Counted from the first letter of the stretch, positions 9,022 to 18,035 are shown. The stretch is DNA of 64,000 nt from Polynucleobacter sp. 71A-WALBACH (GCF_018882365.1 NZ_JACVOP010000001.1:910449-974448), one strand, 5' to 3'. Translations and numbers: made by a program. The notes: a model not told the origin generated them from the letters alone.

Positions 9022-9940
9022 ATTTGCCATTGTTTGCTCTGGCCAGGGCTCGCTAGATTCGGAGATATTTTCATTTTCTAGGCATTCTCCCCTTGCCGGC
9101 CCTGTAATTGATGCTTTTTCGTCAGAATTTAATTGGCCCATGCTTTCTGTAGAGGCCGGGCAACTCAATTTAGGTTTAAATCCATTTTCACAGCCGCTTA
9201 CCGTTGCTACCGCATTGGCAAACTGGGCGGTCTTGAGGAGTGAGGTCCCAATGCCAAGTTATGTTGCTGGCTATAGCGCGGGAGAAGTAAGTGCGCTAGG
9301 CTGTTCGGGAGGGGTTGATCTTCAAACAATAGCGAGGATATGTAAATTACGCTGCGACGCAATGGAAGATATCGCGCCGCCTAATAATGGCATGTTGGCG
9401 GTTAAGGGGGTAACTCAATCAGAGTTGCAGGCTCATTTAGCGGGCTCAAATACCTTCATTGCCATTTATAACGAAGATGATCACTTTGTGATCGCTGGGT
9501 CTGTTAAAGAAATAGAGTATTTTGAAAAAACGCTTGGTGGGCTTGGTGCTTGGGTTAAACGACTCGTTGTCTCGATACCTTCCCATACGCCATTGCTGCA
9601 GGAAGCAACAACACAAATACTGTCCAAACTAGCTGATTTACATCTGGCTGACCCACGGCTGGATATTCCCATCATTCAAGGAATCAATGGATTGCCTACT
9701 AAAAGTTTGAGTTTAGGGGTGAATTCTATGGCTAGGGCGGTCTCAGAGCCCATCCAATGGCAGCAATGCATGCAAACCCTTTCAGATCTGGGGGTGACCG
9801 TTGTGCTTGAGCTGGGGCCAGGCGGTACGCTATCAAAGATGATTTCTGGCATTTTTCCCGAGATCTCTGCGCGCTCAGTGATCGATTTTAGAACGCCTGT
9901 AGGGGTAAAAAATTGGGTTCTTCGTGAGCTCGAGGCTTAA
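9014..9940 (+). CDS. mdcH: Malonate decarboxylase malonyl-CoA:ACP transacylase (epsilon subunit)
   Basis: A 308-residue FabD-like acyltransferase that primes the carrier protein with malonyl groups. Active-site serine is in GYSAGEVSA (Ser88); GQGSL near the N-terminus is the oxyanion-hole motif and SIPSHTPLLQEA contains the catalytic His. The start at ATG 9014 overlaps the mdcB stop; an upstream in-frame start at 8978 would lie inside mdcB. It is last in the mdc operon. No mdcR-type LysR regulator or MdcLM/MadLM permease follows. Confidence 0.9.
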   Translation: MNKFAIVCSGQGSLDSEIFSFSRHSPLAGPVIDAFSSEFNWPMLSVEAGQLNLGLNPFSQPLTVATALANWAVLRSEVPMPSYVAGYSAGEVSALGCSGGVDLQTIARICKLRCDAMEDIAPPNNGMLAVKGVTQSELQAHLAGSNTFIAIYNEDDHFVIAGSVKEIEYFEKTLGGLGAWVKRLVVSIPSHTPLLQEATTQILSKLADLHLADPRLDIPIIQGINGLPTKSLSLGVNSMARAVSEPIQWQQCMQTLSDLGVTVVLELGPGGTLSKMISGIFPEISARSVIDFRTPVGVKNWVLRELEA

Positions 9941-9985
9941 ATATTGCCCCATTCAAGTTAAAAGCTCGACTTAGGGAAATACCTG

Positions 9986-10007
9986 AGTTTTGATCTAGAT
10001 CAAAACT
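9986..10007. promoter_or_regulatory. Perfect FNR/Anr-type box before the hydroxylase gene
   Basis: A 22-bp perfect palindrome whose core, 9990-10003, is TTGAT-CTAG-ATCAA, an exact match to the FNR/Anr consensus TTGATN4ATCAA. Its centre is about 37 bases before the start point expected from TATATT at 10021-10026, close to the class II activator position (-41.5). Match is seen directly; the regulator is inferred. Confidence 0.65.
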
Positions 10008-10017
10008 AACATTTCTC

Positions 10018-10040
10018 TAGTATATTAGTGACATATATGT
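10018..10040 (+). promoter_or_regulatory. Putative -10 / shared TATATTAG motif
   Basis: GTATATTAGTGACATAT overlaps a TATATT -10 at 10021 and matches the element before the mdc-linked Bug gene (2862) at all but the two central bases. It is a candidate operator for the GntR protein encoded at 11507. Confidence 0.4.
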
Positions 10041-10062
10041 TTCATTAAAGCGGGAGATGGCT

Positions 10063-10902
10063 ATGAGCATTGCATTCCAAGAGATGGTGATGACCGAAAG
10101 GCAGAAAAAGTTTCGCGATAAATATATTAATGATGTGAGCCCTTTCTACAACGGGCTGGTGCATATTGGTGTGATGTATGCGGTTGGGATTAGCCTCATC
10201 TATTACTGCATTTCTAACCTACATGATGTGACTTGGGAGTGGATGGTAATTATTCCAGTGGCGATAGCTGGAAATTTTGTAGAGTGGGCAATGCACAAAT
10301 ATGTCATGCATCGCTTAATCGATGTATTTGCTTTGCGCGCAATTTATGATCGCCATACGCGTCAGCATCATCAATACTTCACCGATACTGATTACACCAT
10401 TGATACCACTAAGGAATTTAGAATAGTCTTCTTCCCTTGGCGTGTATTAATTGTGTTGGGAGTATTTGGAACACTCCTAGGATTTATAGCAAGCAAAATA
10501 TTTAATCCTAATGTCGGTTATTTTGTATTTATGACCATGGTAGGCCATTATTTGATATATGAAACATTTCACTTTTGCTGCCATGTCAAAGAAAATTGGT
10601 TTGTTCGCAATATGCCATTCGTGAATACAATCAGACGCCACCACGCCGCACACCACAATCTGGGAATAATGATGCATAAAAATATGAATCTGAGCTTTCC
10701 AGTTGCCGATTGGGCGATGGGTACCTCAGATTTAAAGCGTGGCCTATTGGGTACCTTATTTAATGGGTTCGATGAGACCTATGTAGACCCTGAGTTGAAG
10801 CCTATTATTGAAAAATTTAAGAGTGGCAAGGTTCAGGAAGAGAAGGTCACGCTAGAGGGCCCAATTCTGACTGTTGAAGAATCAAAAGCGCTAGAGAAGT
10901 AA
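10063..10902 (+). CDS. Fatty acid hydroxylase / sterol desaturase superfamily membrane protein
   Basis: A 279-residue integral membrane di-iron oxygenase candidate. Histidine clusters expected for the superfamily are present: EWAMHKYVMHR (about 75-85), RHTRQHHQYF, FHFCCH and RRHHAAHH. Several membrane helices lie between them. Members use O2 to hydroxylate or desaturate lipids, sterols or carotenoids; the substrate here is unknown. ATG 10063 is chosen because GGGAG is spaced 6 bases upstream, whereas ATG 10057 abuts it. It is first in a run with an ABM-like gene and a GntR gene, and an FNR-type box sits before it. Confidence 0.8.
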   Translation: MSIAFQEMVMTERQKKFRDKYINDVSPFYNGLVHIGVMYAVGISLIYYCISNLHDVTWEWMVIIPVAIAGNFVEWAMHKYVMHRLIDVFALRAIYDRHTRQHHQYFTDTDYTIDTTKEFRIVFFPWRVLIVLGVFGTLLGFIASKIFNPNVGYFVFMTMVGHYLIYETFHFCCHVKENWFVRNMPFVNTIRRHHAAHHNLGIMMHKNMNLSFPVADWAMGTSDLKRGLLGTLFNGFDETYVDPELKPIIEKFKSGKVQEEKVTLEGPILTVEESKALEK

Positions 10903-10922
10903 TCCTTTCCACCATCCATCTC

Positions 10923-11501
10923 ATGACATACGCCGTCTTCTTTGATGTGCTACCAAAACAGGGGTTTTCTGATGCCTACTTTGGTATGGCTGGTGGCTTA
11001 AAGCCAATTGTAGAAAAAATCCCAGGATTTATTTCAGTGGAGCGTTTCGAAAATTTAGACCATGCGGGATGGTATCTCTCATATTCAAAATGGGCCGATG
11101 AGCAAGCCTTAGGGGCTTGGCGGTGTCAGCAAGATCATCATGAAGCGCAAGTTTGTGGCAGAAATTTAGTTTTGGAGGATTATCGTTTAAGAGTTGGATC
11201 CATCTTGACCGATATGGAAAATGGATCCAATAAGTCTTTGCTAGCTGCATTTGTTGGTGAGTTCGACAATATTCAGAAGGTAGCCGAGCTGATAAAAAAA
11301 ACATTGGGTGTACCAGCGGGATTATTCAAAGGTGTTATCAATCCAGATAGAGGTATAGCCTTATTGGATGTAGAGTTATTGAATGCGTTGGAGATAAAAA
11401 AAATAATGACCGACCAGATATTAATAGATGTCGGATTGTATGAGGTCCAGCGTGATTATGGAATGTTCAATCGAGCGCAAGCTCCTAGCGTTTTCGCTTA
11501 A
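10923..11501 (+). CDS. ABM-like (dimeric alpha-beta barrel) protein
   Basis: A 192-residue soluble protein. The N-terminal 100 residues resemble the antibiotic-biosynthesis-monooxygenase fold (AVFFDVLPKQGF; IPGFISVERFEN; WYLSYSKWADEQALGAWR). The C-terminal half is not recognised. Such domains act as small cofactor-independent oxygenases, haem-degrading enzymes or ligand sensors. It lies 20 bases after the hydroxylase gene and 5 before the GntR gene, so it is likely co-transcribed with both. Confidence 0.65.
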   Translation: MTYAVFFDVLPKQGFSDAYFGMAGGLKPIVEKIPGFISVERFENLDHAGWYLSYSKWADEQALGAWRCQQDHHEAQVCGRNLVLEDYRLRVGSILTDMENGSNKSLLAAFVGEFDNIQKVAELIKKTLGVPAGLFKGVINPDRGIALLDVELLNALEIKKIMTDQILIDVGLYEVQRDYGMFNRAQAPSVFA

Positions 11502-11506
11502 GAAAA

Positions 11507-12196
11507 ATGGCAACGAAAAAAACTACTAAAACCCCTGTTGCTATCCCGCATGAAGTAATCTCATTGTCAGATCAAGCTTATGAGCAATTAGAAGAATTGA
11601 TCGTGACTATGAGGTTGGCGCCAGGTACTCCAGTCTCAGAGAGTCAGCTATCCACAATGCTTGGCATTGGGAGGACTCCAATTAGAGAGGCTATTCAGCG
11701 TTTAAGCCATGAACATCTTGTGTCGATCATGCCTAAGCGGGGAATTTTTATCTCCGATTTAAATCCGCAAAAACAACTGAGAGTTTTAGAAACTCGCCGC
11801 GAGCTCGAGCGATTAATCTGTACAAAATCTGCAAAAAGATGTAATTCTGAAGAGCGTAAACAATTTGAAAGAATCGCTAAAGATTTTAAAAAAGCAGCTA
11901 AGGAGAAAAACGAAAAACTTTTTCTCAAGGTAGATAAAGAGCTTAACGATTTAACAATTATTGCCGCTAAGAACGAATATGCATCAAAGGCCTTATCAAT
12001 GCTTCATGGTATGTCTAGGAGATTTTGGTTTGGTAATTTCCACCAGGTTGGCGATATTGCCGTTGCAGCAACATTGCATGCCAATATTGCAGAGGCTATT
12101 TGTGAGGGCAATGAAAAAAAAGCTGGTGTTGCAGTAGATAAGTTGCTTGACTACATAGAAGAATTTACGCGTAAGACAGTAATGTCACATGAGTAA
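11507..12196 (+). CDS. GntR-family transcriptional regulator (FadR-type)
   Basis: A 229-residue repressor or activator. The N-terminal winged helix is at about residues 20-85 (LAPGTPVSESQLSTMLGIGR, then PIREAIQRLSHEHL and PKRGIFISDLN). The C-terminal helical FCD-type ligand domain follows (LETRRELERLI; NEYASKALSMLHGMSRRFW; HANIAEAI). Ligands of the subgroup are usually small organic acids. Its position between the hydroxylase/ABM genes and the ABC transporter suggests it controls this region. The repeated TATATTAG motif (about 2862, 10020, 17998) is a candidate binding site. Confidence 0.88.
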   Translation: MATKKTTKTPVAIPHEVISLSDQAYEQLEELIVTMRLAPGTPVSESQLSTMLGIGRTPIREAIQRLSHEHLVSIMPKRGIFISDLNPQKQLRVLETRRELERLICTKSAKRCNSEERKQFERIAKDFKKAAKEKNEKLFLKVDKELNDLTIIAAKNEYASKALSMLHGMSRRFWFGNFHQVGDIAVAATLHANIAEAICEGNEKKAGVAVDKLLDYIEEFTRKTVMSHE

Positions 12197-12249
12197 TAGT
12201 GTTGGTTGCAGTTGATGTCTTATTAAATTGAGATTTATAGGAGACGGAA

Positions 12250-13545
12250 ATGAAAAAGCAGAAAATTAACGATCAAGGTCGTCGTGAAGTTATCAAGGGT
12301 ATAGGGGCCCTTTCGGCATTAGCGGTTAGTGGGTGGGGCTTCCCTGCAATCGCTCAAAATACCCCAATAAAAATCGGTATCCTAGCTCCTCGCGCAGGCA
12401 TTGCTGGCACGATTGGTGAGTGTGGCTTACGCGGCGCAATGTTTGCAGCAGATAAGATTAATAAATCAGGTGGCATTGGCGGTCGGAAGGTGGAGTTGGT
12501 AATTGAGGAAGAGACAAATGCCAAAGATACAACTGAGCGTTTTCGTAAGCTGGTACTTCAAGATAAAGTGGACTGCGTTCAAGGTCTAGTATCTTCAGGA
12601 GTCTCGCTAGCGCTAGGGCCAACTGTTGAAGAAATGCAGACTATCACTATTTATTGGGATGGCACTACGCAAGATGGCGTAAGAGAAACAATTCCAAAGC
12701 CTAAGTATCTATTCCGTTCCACGGATAATGAATGCGAAGCAGTCATGGCTTCACTGATCGCCATCAAGCAGTACAAAGGTAAATTTGCAACAATCGCCGG
12801 CATTAATCCTGACTATTCATATGGAAGAAATAATTGGGCAGCTTTTCAAGCATTGCTCAAACGTTTCAATATTGAGCACAAGGTTGTTGCGGAGCAGTGG
12901 CCTAAGGTTGGAACAATGGAGCTATCAGGGCAAATTGCCGCTCTAAAGGCCGCAAAACCAGATCTTATTTTCTCATCTCTCTTATTTGCTGATTTACCAG
13001 TCTTTATGCAAAACGCAAGTGCCGCGGGATTGGGTAATGGTGACGTGAAATATGTCTTACCTGCCGCAGGTTTCCAGCACACTCTGATGAAGAAAGAATT
13101 CACACCTGAAGGAATGGTATTTGGGCATAACACGATGTATTTTGATTTGCCAAACGCAAGTCCTCTCCAAAAAGAATTCGTTGCGATGTACTACGATAAA
13201 TACAAAGATTATCCAAATTGGGAGGCCGACAGAGCCTATTTTGCAATGCAGGTTTACAAGGCTGGAGTTGAAAAAGCACTTAAAGCTAATGGTGGCAAGT
13301 GGCCTGACAAGGAGCAAATTGCCGCGGCAATGGAAGGCGTGCAAGTCCAGTCATTGGGTGGCCCAGGTCTGATGCGAAAAGATCATATTGCCGAACAAAC
13401 TTTCTATCAGGGTCTAACAACGCATAAGAATAAATATGACTTTGTAACGATCAACCCAGTTGACAAGAAGTTCAGCGATCAACTGCAGAAGCCGCCAGGT
13501 ATGGATTTCTGGCAGTGGATCGATACCGCAAACATCACCCTTTAA
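12250..13545 (+). CDS. Branched-chain-type ABC transporter substrate-binding protein
   Basis: A 431-residue periplasmic binding protein of the LivK/AmiC fold. The leader has a twin-arginine-like start (RREVIKGIGALSALAV) and cleavage after PAIAQ. IKIGILAPRAGIAGTIGECG, INKSGGIGGRKVELVIEEE and SSGVSLALGPTVEEM are family signatures. SD AGGAGA precedes ATG 12250. It is first of five consecutive transporter genes. Branched amino acids, amides, urea or aromatic acids are all possible ligands, so no gene symbol is given. Confidence 0.9.
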   Translation: MKKQKINDQGRREVIKGIGALSALAVSGWGFPAIAQNTPIKIGILAPRAGIAGTIGECGLRGAMFAADKINKSGGIGGRKVELVIEEETNAKDTTERFRKLVLQDKVDCVQGLVSSGVSLALGPTVEEMQTITIYWDGTTQDGVRETIPKPKYLFRSTDNECEAVMASLIAIKQYKGKFATIAGINPDYSYGRNNWAAFQALLKRFNIEHKVVAEQWPKVGTMELSGQIAALKAAKPDLIFSSLLFADLPVFMQNASAAGLGNGDVKYVLPAAGFQHTLMKKEFTPEGMVFGHNTMYFDLPNASPLQKEFVAMYYDKYKDYPNWEADRAYFAMQVYKAGVEKALKANGGKWPDKEQIAAAMEGVQVQSLGGPGLMRKDHIAEQTFYQGLTTHKNKYDFVTINPVDKKFSDQLQKPPGMDFWQWIDTANITL

Positions 13546-13599
13546 TAGTTGGGTCCGCTGAGCAACAATGCAGTTGCTCAGCATTTTTGAATGTGAAAT

Positions 13600-14484
13600 A
13601 TGACAGCATTTATTGACATTATTCTTAGCGGTCTTTTTCATGCCGCAGTTCTATTTCTACTGGCTGGGGGTTTGCAGCTTGTTTTTGGCGTTCAAAAAAT
13701 AGTGAATTTGGCTTGCGGTGCTTTTTATGCACTAGGTGCTTATTTCGGAATTACTTTAGTTTCATTGGCTATTAAGTTTGGCATGCCAGCCTATAGCCTA
13801 ATTTTGGTATTGATAATTGCAGGTCTTTTAATGGGCTTAGTTGGTCCCATTATTGAGAGATTATTACGGTTAGTTTATGACCGGGAGGAAGGATTTCAAC
13901 TGCTTCTTACCTTTGCAATCATGCTGCTTTTAGAGGATTTAATTAGAATGATTTGGGGCGCCACTCCAATGACCTTAGGTAATCTATCCATGACTTATGG
14001 TCACCTTAATTTTGCATCGACCTCTATCCCTATGTACAAGATACTGGTGATTGGTGCGAGTGTTCTGCTGGCATTAGGTCTTGGTTGGATGTTGCAAAAG
14101 ACAAATTTCGGTCGGATCGTACGAGCTACTGCAGAAAACCGCCGGATGAGTGAGGCCATGGGTGTCAATGTGGTGTGGATCAATGTTGCGATTTTCACCT
14201 TAGGAACTACTCTGGGTACTATTGGGGGCGCGCTTGTTGTCCCAACTGCAGCAGCATCTTTAGAGATGATTTCAGAGGTTGTGGTTGAGGCGTTTGCTGT
14301 CGTTGTAATAGGTGGCTTGGGAAGTATGCGTGGAGCGTTAGTGGGCGCCCTAATAGTGGGCATCATGCGCGCCCTTGCAGTTTCGATTTATGCGGAAATT
14401 GATTTATTGCTCATTTATTTGATTGTGATTGGTATTTTGATCTTCAAGCCGGCTGGATTATTCGGAAAGGCGGTGGAGTCATGA
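13600..14484 (+). CDS. livH: Branched-chain-type ABC transporter permease (LivH family)
   Basis: A 294-residue inner-membrane permease with about eight hydrophobic helices. LivH signatures are GGLQLVFGVQKIVNLACGAF at the N-terminus and EVVVEAFAVVVIGGLGSMRG before GALIVG near the end. Its stop overlaps the next permease gene by four bases (ATGA). Substrate class is not proven to be amino acids. Confidence 0.9.
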   Translation: MTAFIDIILSGLFHAAVLFLLAGGLQLVFGVQKIVNLACGAFYALGAYFGITLVSLAIKFGMPAYSLILVLIIAGLLMGLVGPIIERLLRLVYDREEGFQLLLTFAIMLLLEDLIRMIWGATPMTLGNLSMTYGHLNFASTSIPMYKILVIGASVLLALGLGWMLQKTNFGRIVRATAENRRMSEAMGVNVVWINVAIFTLGTTLGTIGGALVVPTAAASLEMISEVVVEAFAVVVIGGLGSMRGALVGALIVGIMRALAVSIYAEIDLLLIYLIVIGILIFKPAGLFGKAVES

Positions 14485-15449
14485 ATGCCCGCGTTAAATT
14501 AACTTTGCTAATTTGCTTGGGCATTTTATGTGCTGCGCCTTATTTTCTAAGCCCTTATCACACGACACTTTTGTTGCCGGCAATTGCCTACGGCATTATT
14601 TTGCTTGGATTTAATCTGCTGTTTGGTTATACCGGGCTTCTGTCGTTTGGTCATGCATTATTTGTTGCTGTTGGTGCCTATACGGTTGCTATTCTGACAA
14701 GTCGTTTGGGCATTAAAAATATGGAGATCATATTTTTATGCGCTATCGGTGCAAGCATTGTGGTCGCGGTACCAGTTGGACTGATCTGCGTTCGCTATGT
14801 TCGCATTTTCTTTGGAATGTTGACCTTGGCTTTTGGCATGTTGTTTCACTCGATCTTATTTAAGTTCTACGACTTATCAGGCGGTGATTCAGGAATTCAG
14901 GTGGTGAGACCTTTTTTATTTGGCCAGGACTTGAGTAGCATGGATAAAACTAGCTTCCTGATTGGCCCATTCTTTTATTACTCAATCATTATTTTGATTA
15001 TCCTTGGTGCACTCATGTGGCGCATAGTGCATTCGCCAATGGGCATGCACTTTCGAGCAATTAGAGATAATTCTAGAAAAGCGGAGTATCTCGGTATTCA
15101 GGTTCATCGTTTTCGCTTGATTGCATTTGTGATCTCGGCAATCTATGGCGCAATTGGTGGAGCTTTGTTAGTTATTCCCGTAGGCCTCGCAGATCCTGAG
15201 CTCGCGTATTGGACCCATTCAGGAAATATTGTATTCATGACTATTTTGGGTGGCTTTAATAATTTCTTTGGACCAATCGTAGGTGCCTTTGCTTTTATTG
15301 GCCTGAAAGATCAGTTGGTTGGATTGACTCAATATTGGCGATTTGCCTTGGGTATTGTTTTAGTCATGCTCGTATTGTTGCTCCCGAATGGAATTATGGG
15401 CTTGTTACAGGCTAAAAAAAGAATGGCATCTCAGGAGAAAGCGCAATGA
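14481..15449 (+). CDS. livM: Branched-chain-type ABC transporter permease (LivM family)
   Basis: A 322-residue permease. The GFNLLFGYTGLLSFGHALF segment and GGALLVIPVGLADPELAYW are LivM hallmarks; HSGNIVFMTILGGFNNFFGP contains the EAA-like loop contacting the ATPases. It overlaps livH and livG by four bases at both ends. Confidence 0.9.
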   Translation: MNARVKLTLLICLGILCAAPYFLSPYHTTLLLPAIAYGIILLGFNLLFGYTGLLSFGHALFVAVGAYTVAILTSRLGIKNMEIIFLCAIGASIVVAVPVGLICVRYVRIFFGMLTLAFGMLFHSILFKFYDLSGGDSGIQVVRPFLFGQDLSSMDKTSFLIGPFFYYSIIILIILGALMWRIVHSPMGMHFRAIRDNSRKAEYLGIQVHRFRLIAFVISAIYGAIGGALLVIPVGLADPELAYWTHSGNIVFMTILGGFNNFFGPIVGAFAFIGLKDQLVGLTQYWRFALGIVLVMLVLLLPNGIMGLLQAKKRMASQEKAQ

Positions 15450-16210
15450 CACCAATACTTGAGGCTAAAAATGTTTCAAAAAGTTATGGCGTTTACCAAG
15501 CCCTAAAAAACGTTAGTCTGAAATTTTTTGAGGGAGAAACAATCTCTATCGTTGGGCCAAATGGAGCTGGAAAAACTACTTTTGTTAATGTTCTCACTGG
15601 GCTATTAAAACCTACAGAGGGGGATGTCGATTTTTGTGGTAAATCCATTGCGGGTGTTGGTCCAGTCAAACTCTCTCAGTATGGAATGGCTAGAGCTTTC
15701 CAGCTTGTACAAATTTTTCCACTAATGACCGTACAAGAAACAATTATTTCTGCTGTGATTTCGCAGACGGGATCTCAATATAATTTTTGGTCTAACGCAG
15801 TAGCGCAAAAGCGTTTAGTAGATAAGGCCTTTGAGGTTGCCAGAATATTTAATCTGGATAAAAAGATGTCATGGCAAGCCTCTTATTTGTCTCAAGGTGA
15901 AAAGAAGCTTTTGGATATTGCCAGTGCCTTTGCTCTTGATCCGACGGTAATTTTGCTCGATGAGCCAACTAGCGGAATTTCGACAGCTGATAAGCGCGGA
16001 ATCATGGACACCCTAATGGAGGCGGCAAAGTTATCCGGCATCAAAACTATCTTGCTGGTTGAGCATGATATGGAACTGGTTGCCGAATACTCTACTCGCA
16101 TTGTTGCTTTGGCCGAAGGTAAGTTATTGGCTGACTTACCTCCGAAAGAATTCTTTGCAAATGCCGAGTTAGAGGCGCAGATTATTGGAAAGAGGGTTTC
16201 CCATGCTTGA
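15446..16210 (+). CDS. livG: ABC transporter ATP-binding protein (LivG family)
   Basis: A 254-residue ATPase. Walker A GPNGAGKTT (about residue 38), Q-loop, signature LSQGEKKLLDIASAFALD, Walker B VILLDEPTSG and the H-loop VEHDM are intact. LSQGE replaces the commoner LSGGQ/LSYGE. Its 3' end overlaps livF by eight bases. Confidence 0.92.
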   Translation: MTPILEAKNVSKSYGVYQALKNVSLKFFEGETISIVGPNGAGKTTFVNVLTGLLKPTEGDVDFCGKSIAGVGPVKLSQYGMARAFQLVQIFPLMTVQETIISAVISQTGSQYNFWSNAVAQKRLVDKAFEVARIFNLDKKMSWQASYLSQGEKKLLDIASAFALDPTVILLDEPTSGISTADKRGIMDTLMEAAKLSGIKTILLVEHDMELVAEYSTRIVALAEGKLLADLPPKEFFANAELEAQIIGKRVSHA

Positions 16211-16910
16211 GATCAAATCTTTAGCGGTTGATATCCAAAATAGTCCGATATTGCGCAATATTAATATTGAAGTGAAGCCTGGCGAACTAGTTTGTCTCGT
16301 TGGCAGAAATGGCGCAGGTAAAACCACTACTTTGAAAAGCTTAATGGGTTATCTAAAGCCCAAGGCTGGGGATATTCTATGGAAAGGAAAGTCCTTGGTG
16401 GGATTGAAGACATTCGATATTGCTAGGGCAGGCATTGGCTTTTCGCCAGAAGAGAGTGAGGTATTTGGGGATCTCACGGTTGCGGAAAATATTGAAATGC
16501 CTACATGGACAATTCAGACTAAGCTATCTAATGATGAGCGTATTGCGCTAGCTTATAAAATATTTCCTAAGCTAGAGCGCTATAGAGATAGGGGCGGGCA
16601 CCATTTATCGGGCGGCGAACGTAAGATGCTGTCAATTGCCAGAGCGCTTGCATTGGATCCTGAAATACTGATTCTGGACGAACCTTTTGAGGGGCTCTCT
16701 CCAGCAATTATTCCGGTAATTAGCGATGGCTTATCGTCCATTAGAGGGCTCGGTAGGGCGATATTGATGGCTGAGTCAAATGCTTTTCATATCCCCGATT
16801 ATGCCGACAGGGTTTATATCATTGAGCGTGGAGAAATTATTTTCTCAGGATCAGTTGATGAGGCTAAGCGCGTAGCCCAATCTCAACTATCGATAGCTGC
16901 AAAGGTCTAG
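16203..16910 (+). CDS. livF: ABC transporter ATP-binding protein (LivF family)
   Basis: A 235-residue ATPase. Walker A GRNGAGKTT, signature LSGGERKMLSIARALALD and Walker B ILILDEPFEGLSP are present. The switch position has ESNAFHIPDYAD where a histidine is usual, a feature also common in LivF proteins. ATG 16203 is used; an in-frame upstream start at 16185 lies within livG. The stop shares CTAG with the convergent gene on the minus strand. Confidence 0.9.
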   Translation: MLEIKSLAVDIQNSPILRNINIEVKPGELVCLVGRNGAGKTTTLKSLMGYLKPKAGDILWKGKSLVGLKTFDIARAGIGFSPEESEVFGDLTVAENIEMPTWTIQTKLSNDERIALAYKIFPKLERYRDRGGHHLSGGERKMLSIARALALDPEILILDEPFEGLSPAIIPVISDGLSSIRGLGRAILMAESNAFHIPDYADRVYIIERGEIIFSGSVDEAKRVAQSQLSIAAKV

Positions 16911-17965
16911 CGTTTGGTTAGTTGATCAATTGCTTGTGAAAGCGCTTGTGTGCTGTGGGCATCCAAGGCGCTTGCTGCCATGTGCCCCCAGTTTGTATCA
17001 AGCTGGACCAATGCACAATCAGTGATCAAGCTGGCAGTATGTATAGCCTGCTCAATGGGATTCAATAGGTCTAGGCTGGGTACCCCAATCAGGCATTTAG
17101 CTTTGATTGATGCCAGTGACTTCGTTAGATTGCCGCTAAATTGGCCTGTCTGAGCGACATCATGTGCATCATAGGCAATAGACTGGTAAATCCAATCCAA
17201 GGGGTGAAAATTCATTTTCTTCCACCATTGCAACCTCTGTTCATACCAATCTTGAATCTGGTGCACGCTTGTAAATTGTTCATCACATTGTTTAGGCGTT
17301 CGCATAGCCAGCATTTGCATGATGGGTAGCCAGGCCAACCAGACGGTATCTGGATTATAGGAGCCGCTGCTGTTGATATGGGGTGTTAGAGACTCACGTG
17401 CCGCCCTAGTCATGGATGATGCCCAAGCAGTCGTTTTAGACATCGGCGTAAGGGCTACGATGTAGTTCATATAGTCTGGATAGGACACTCCCCACTGCAG
17501 AGCTTGCATGCCCCCCATAGAGGCGCCAACAATCATATCGACATGATTAATTTCAAGTTTCTCGAGCAATTTTTTCTGACTGTGAACCATATCCCGAATC
17601 GTAAATTTCGGAAATTGAAAGAAGGGTTGTTCTGTTGAGTTGGAGGGTGAGCTACTCAATCCGTTTCCAAGAGCGTCTATAGCAATAATTCGAGTATTCT
17701 CAAGATTGAGGGTGCGTGATTGGTTAATTAAAAAATCAAGGCGATGGTGAATGCTTCCAATGGCACATAAAAATAGGATCAACGGTTTCGATTGATCTTT
17801 TAAATCCCCGTGAACTGCATAACTTACCTTACAGTTTTTTATGCAGCCACCAAGCTCAAGAGGCAGGTCTCCAATTTGCGATAAATGATGCGGCGCATCA
17901 TACCAATCCTCTTGTAGGGGTGGATGGGTATTTAGAGCGCTTATATCTATTGACACGGTGAGCAT
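16907..17965 (-). CDS. Alpha/beta hydrolase of the homoserine O-acetyltransferase (MetX-like) family
   Basis: A 352-residue hydrolase fold. The nucleophile elbow VGASMGGMQALQWGVSYPDYM is cut here to GASMGGMQALQ, with His in NWGHMAAS near the C-terminus. The MetX family acetylates homoserine or related hydroxyl groups, but it also contains plain esterases. The placement, opposite an ABC transporter and divergent from a PhyH gene, fits a catabolic hydrolase better than methionine synthesis (inference). It converges on livF with a 4-base overlap. Confidence 0.75.
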   Translation of the reverse strand: MLTVSIDISALNTHPPLQEDWYDAPHHLSQIGDLPLELGGCIKNCKVSYAVHGDLKDQSKPLILFLCAIGSIHHRLDFLINQSRTLNLENTRIIAIDALGNGLSSSPSNSTEQPFFQFPKFTIRDMVHSQKKLLEKLEINHVDMIVGASMGGMQALQWGVSYPDYMNYIVALTPMSKTTAWASSMTRAARESLTPHINSSGSYNPDTVWLAWLPIMQMLAMRTPKQCDEQFTSVHQIQDWYEQRLQWWKKMNFHPLDWIYQSIAYDAHDVAQTGQFSGNLTKSLASIKAKCLIGVPSLDLLNPIEQAIHTASLITDCALVQLDTNWGHMAASALDAHSTQALSQAIDQLTKR

Positions 17966-17993
17966 CCTTCAATAAAGTTTTCTGTAATGTACA

Positions 17994-18020
17994 GCTTATA
18001 TATTAGTTGATCAATAGAAT
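17994..18020 (+). promoter_or_regulatory. Third TATATTAG-type motif (divergent promoter region)
   Basis: TATATATTAGTTGATCAATAG lies between the divergent MetX-like and PhyH genes (written region 17998-18018). Only the TATATTAG part matches the elements at 2862 and 10020; TTGATCAA within it is a small palindrome. Weakest of the three sites. Confidence 0.3.
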
Positions 18021-18035
18021 GAAAGCGAGACAAAA

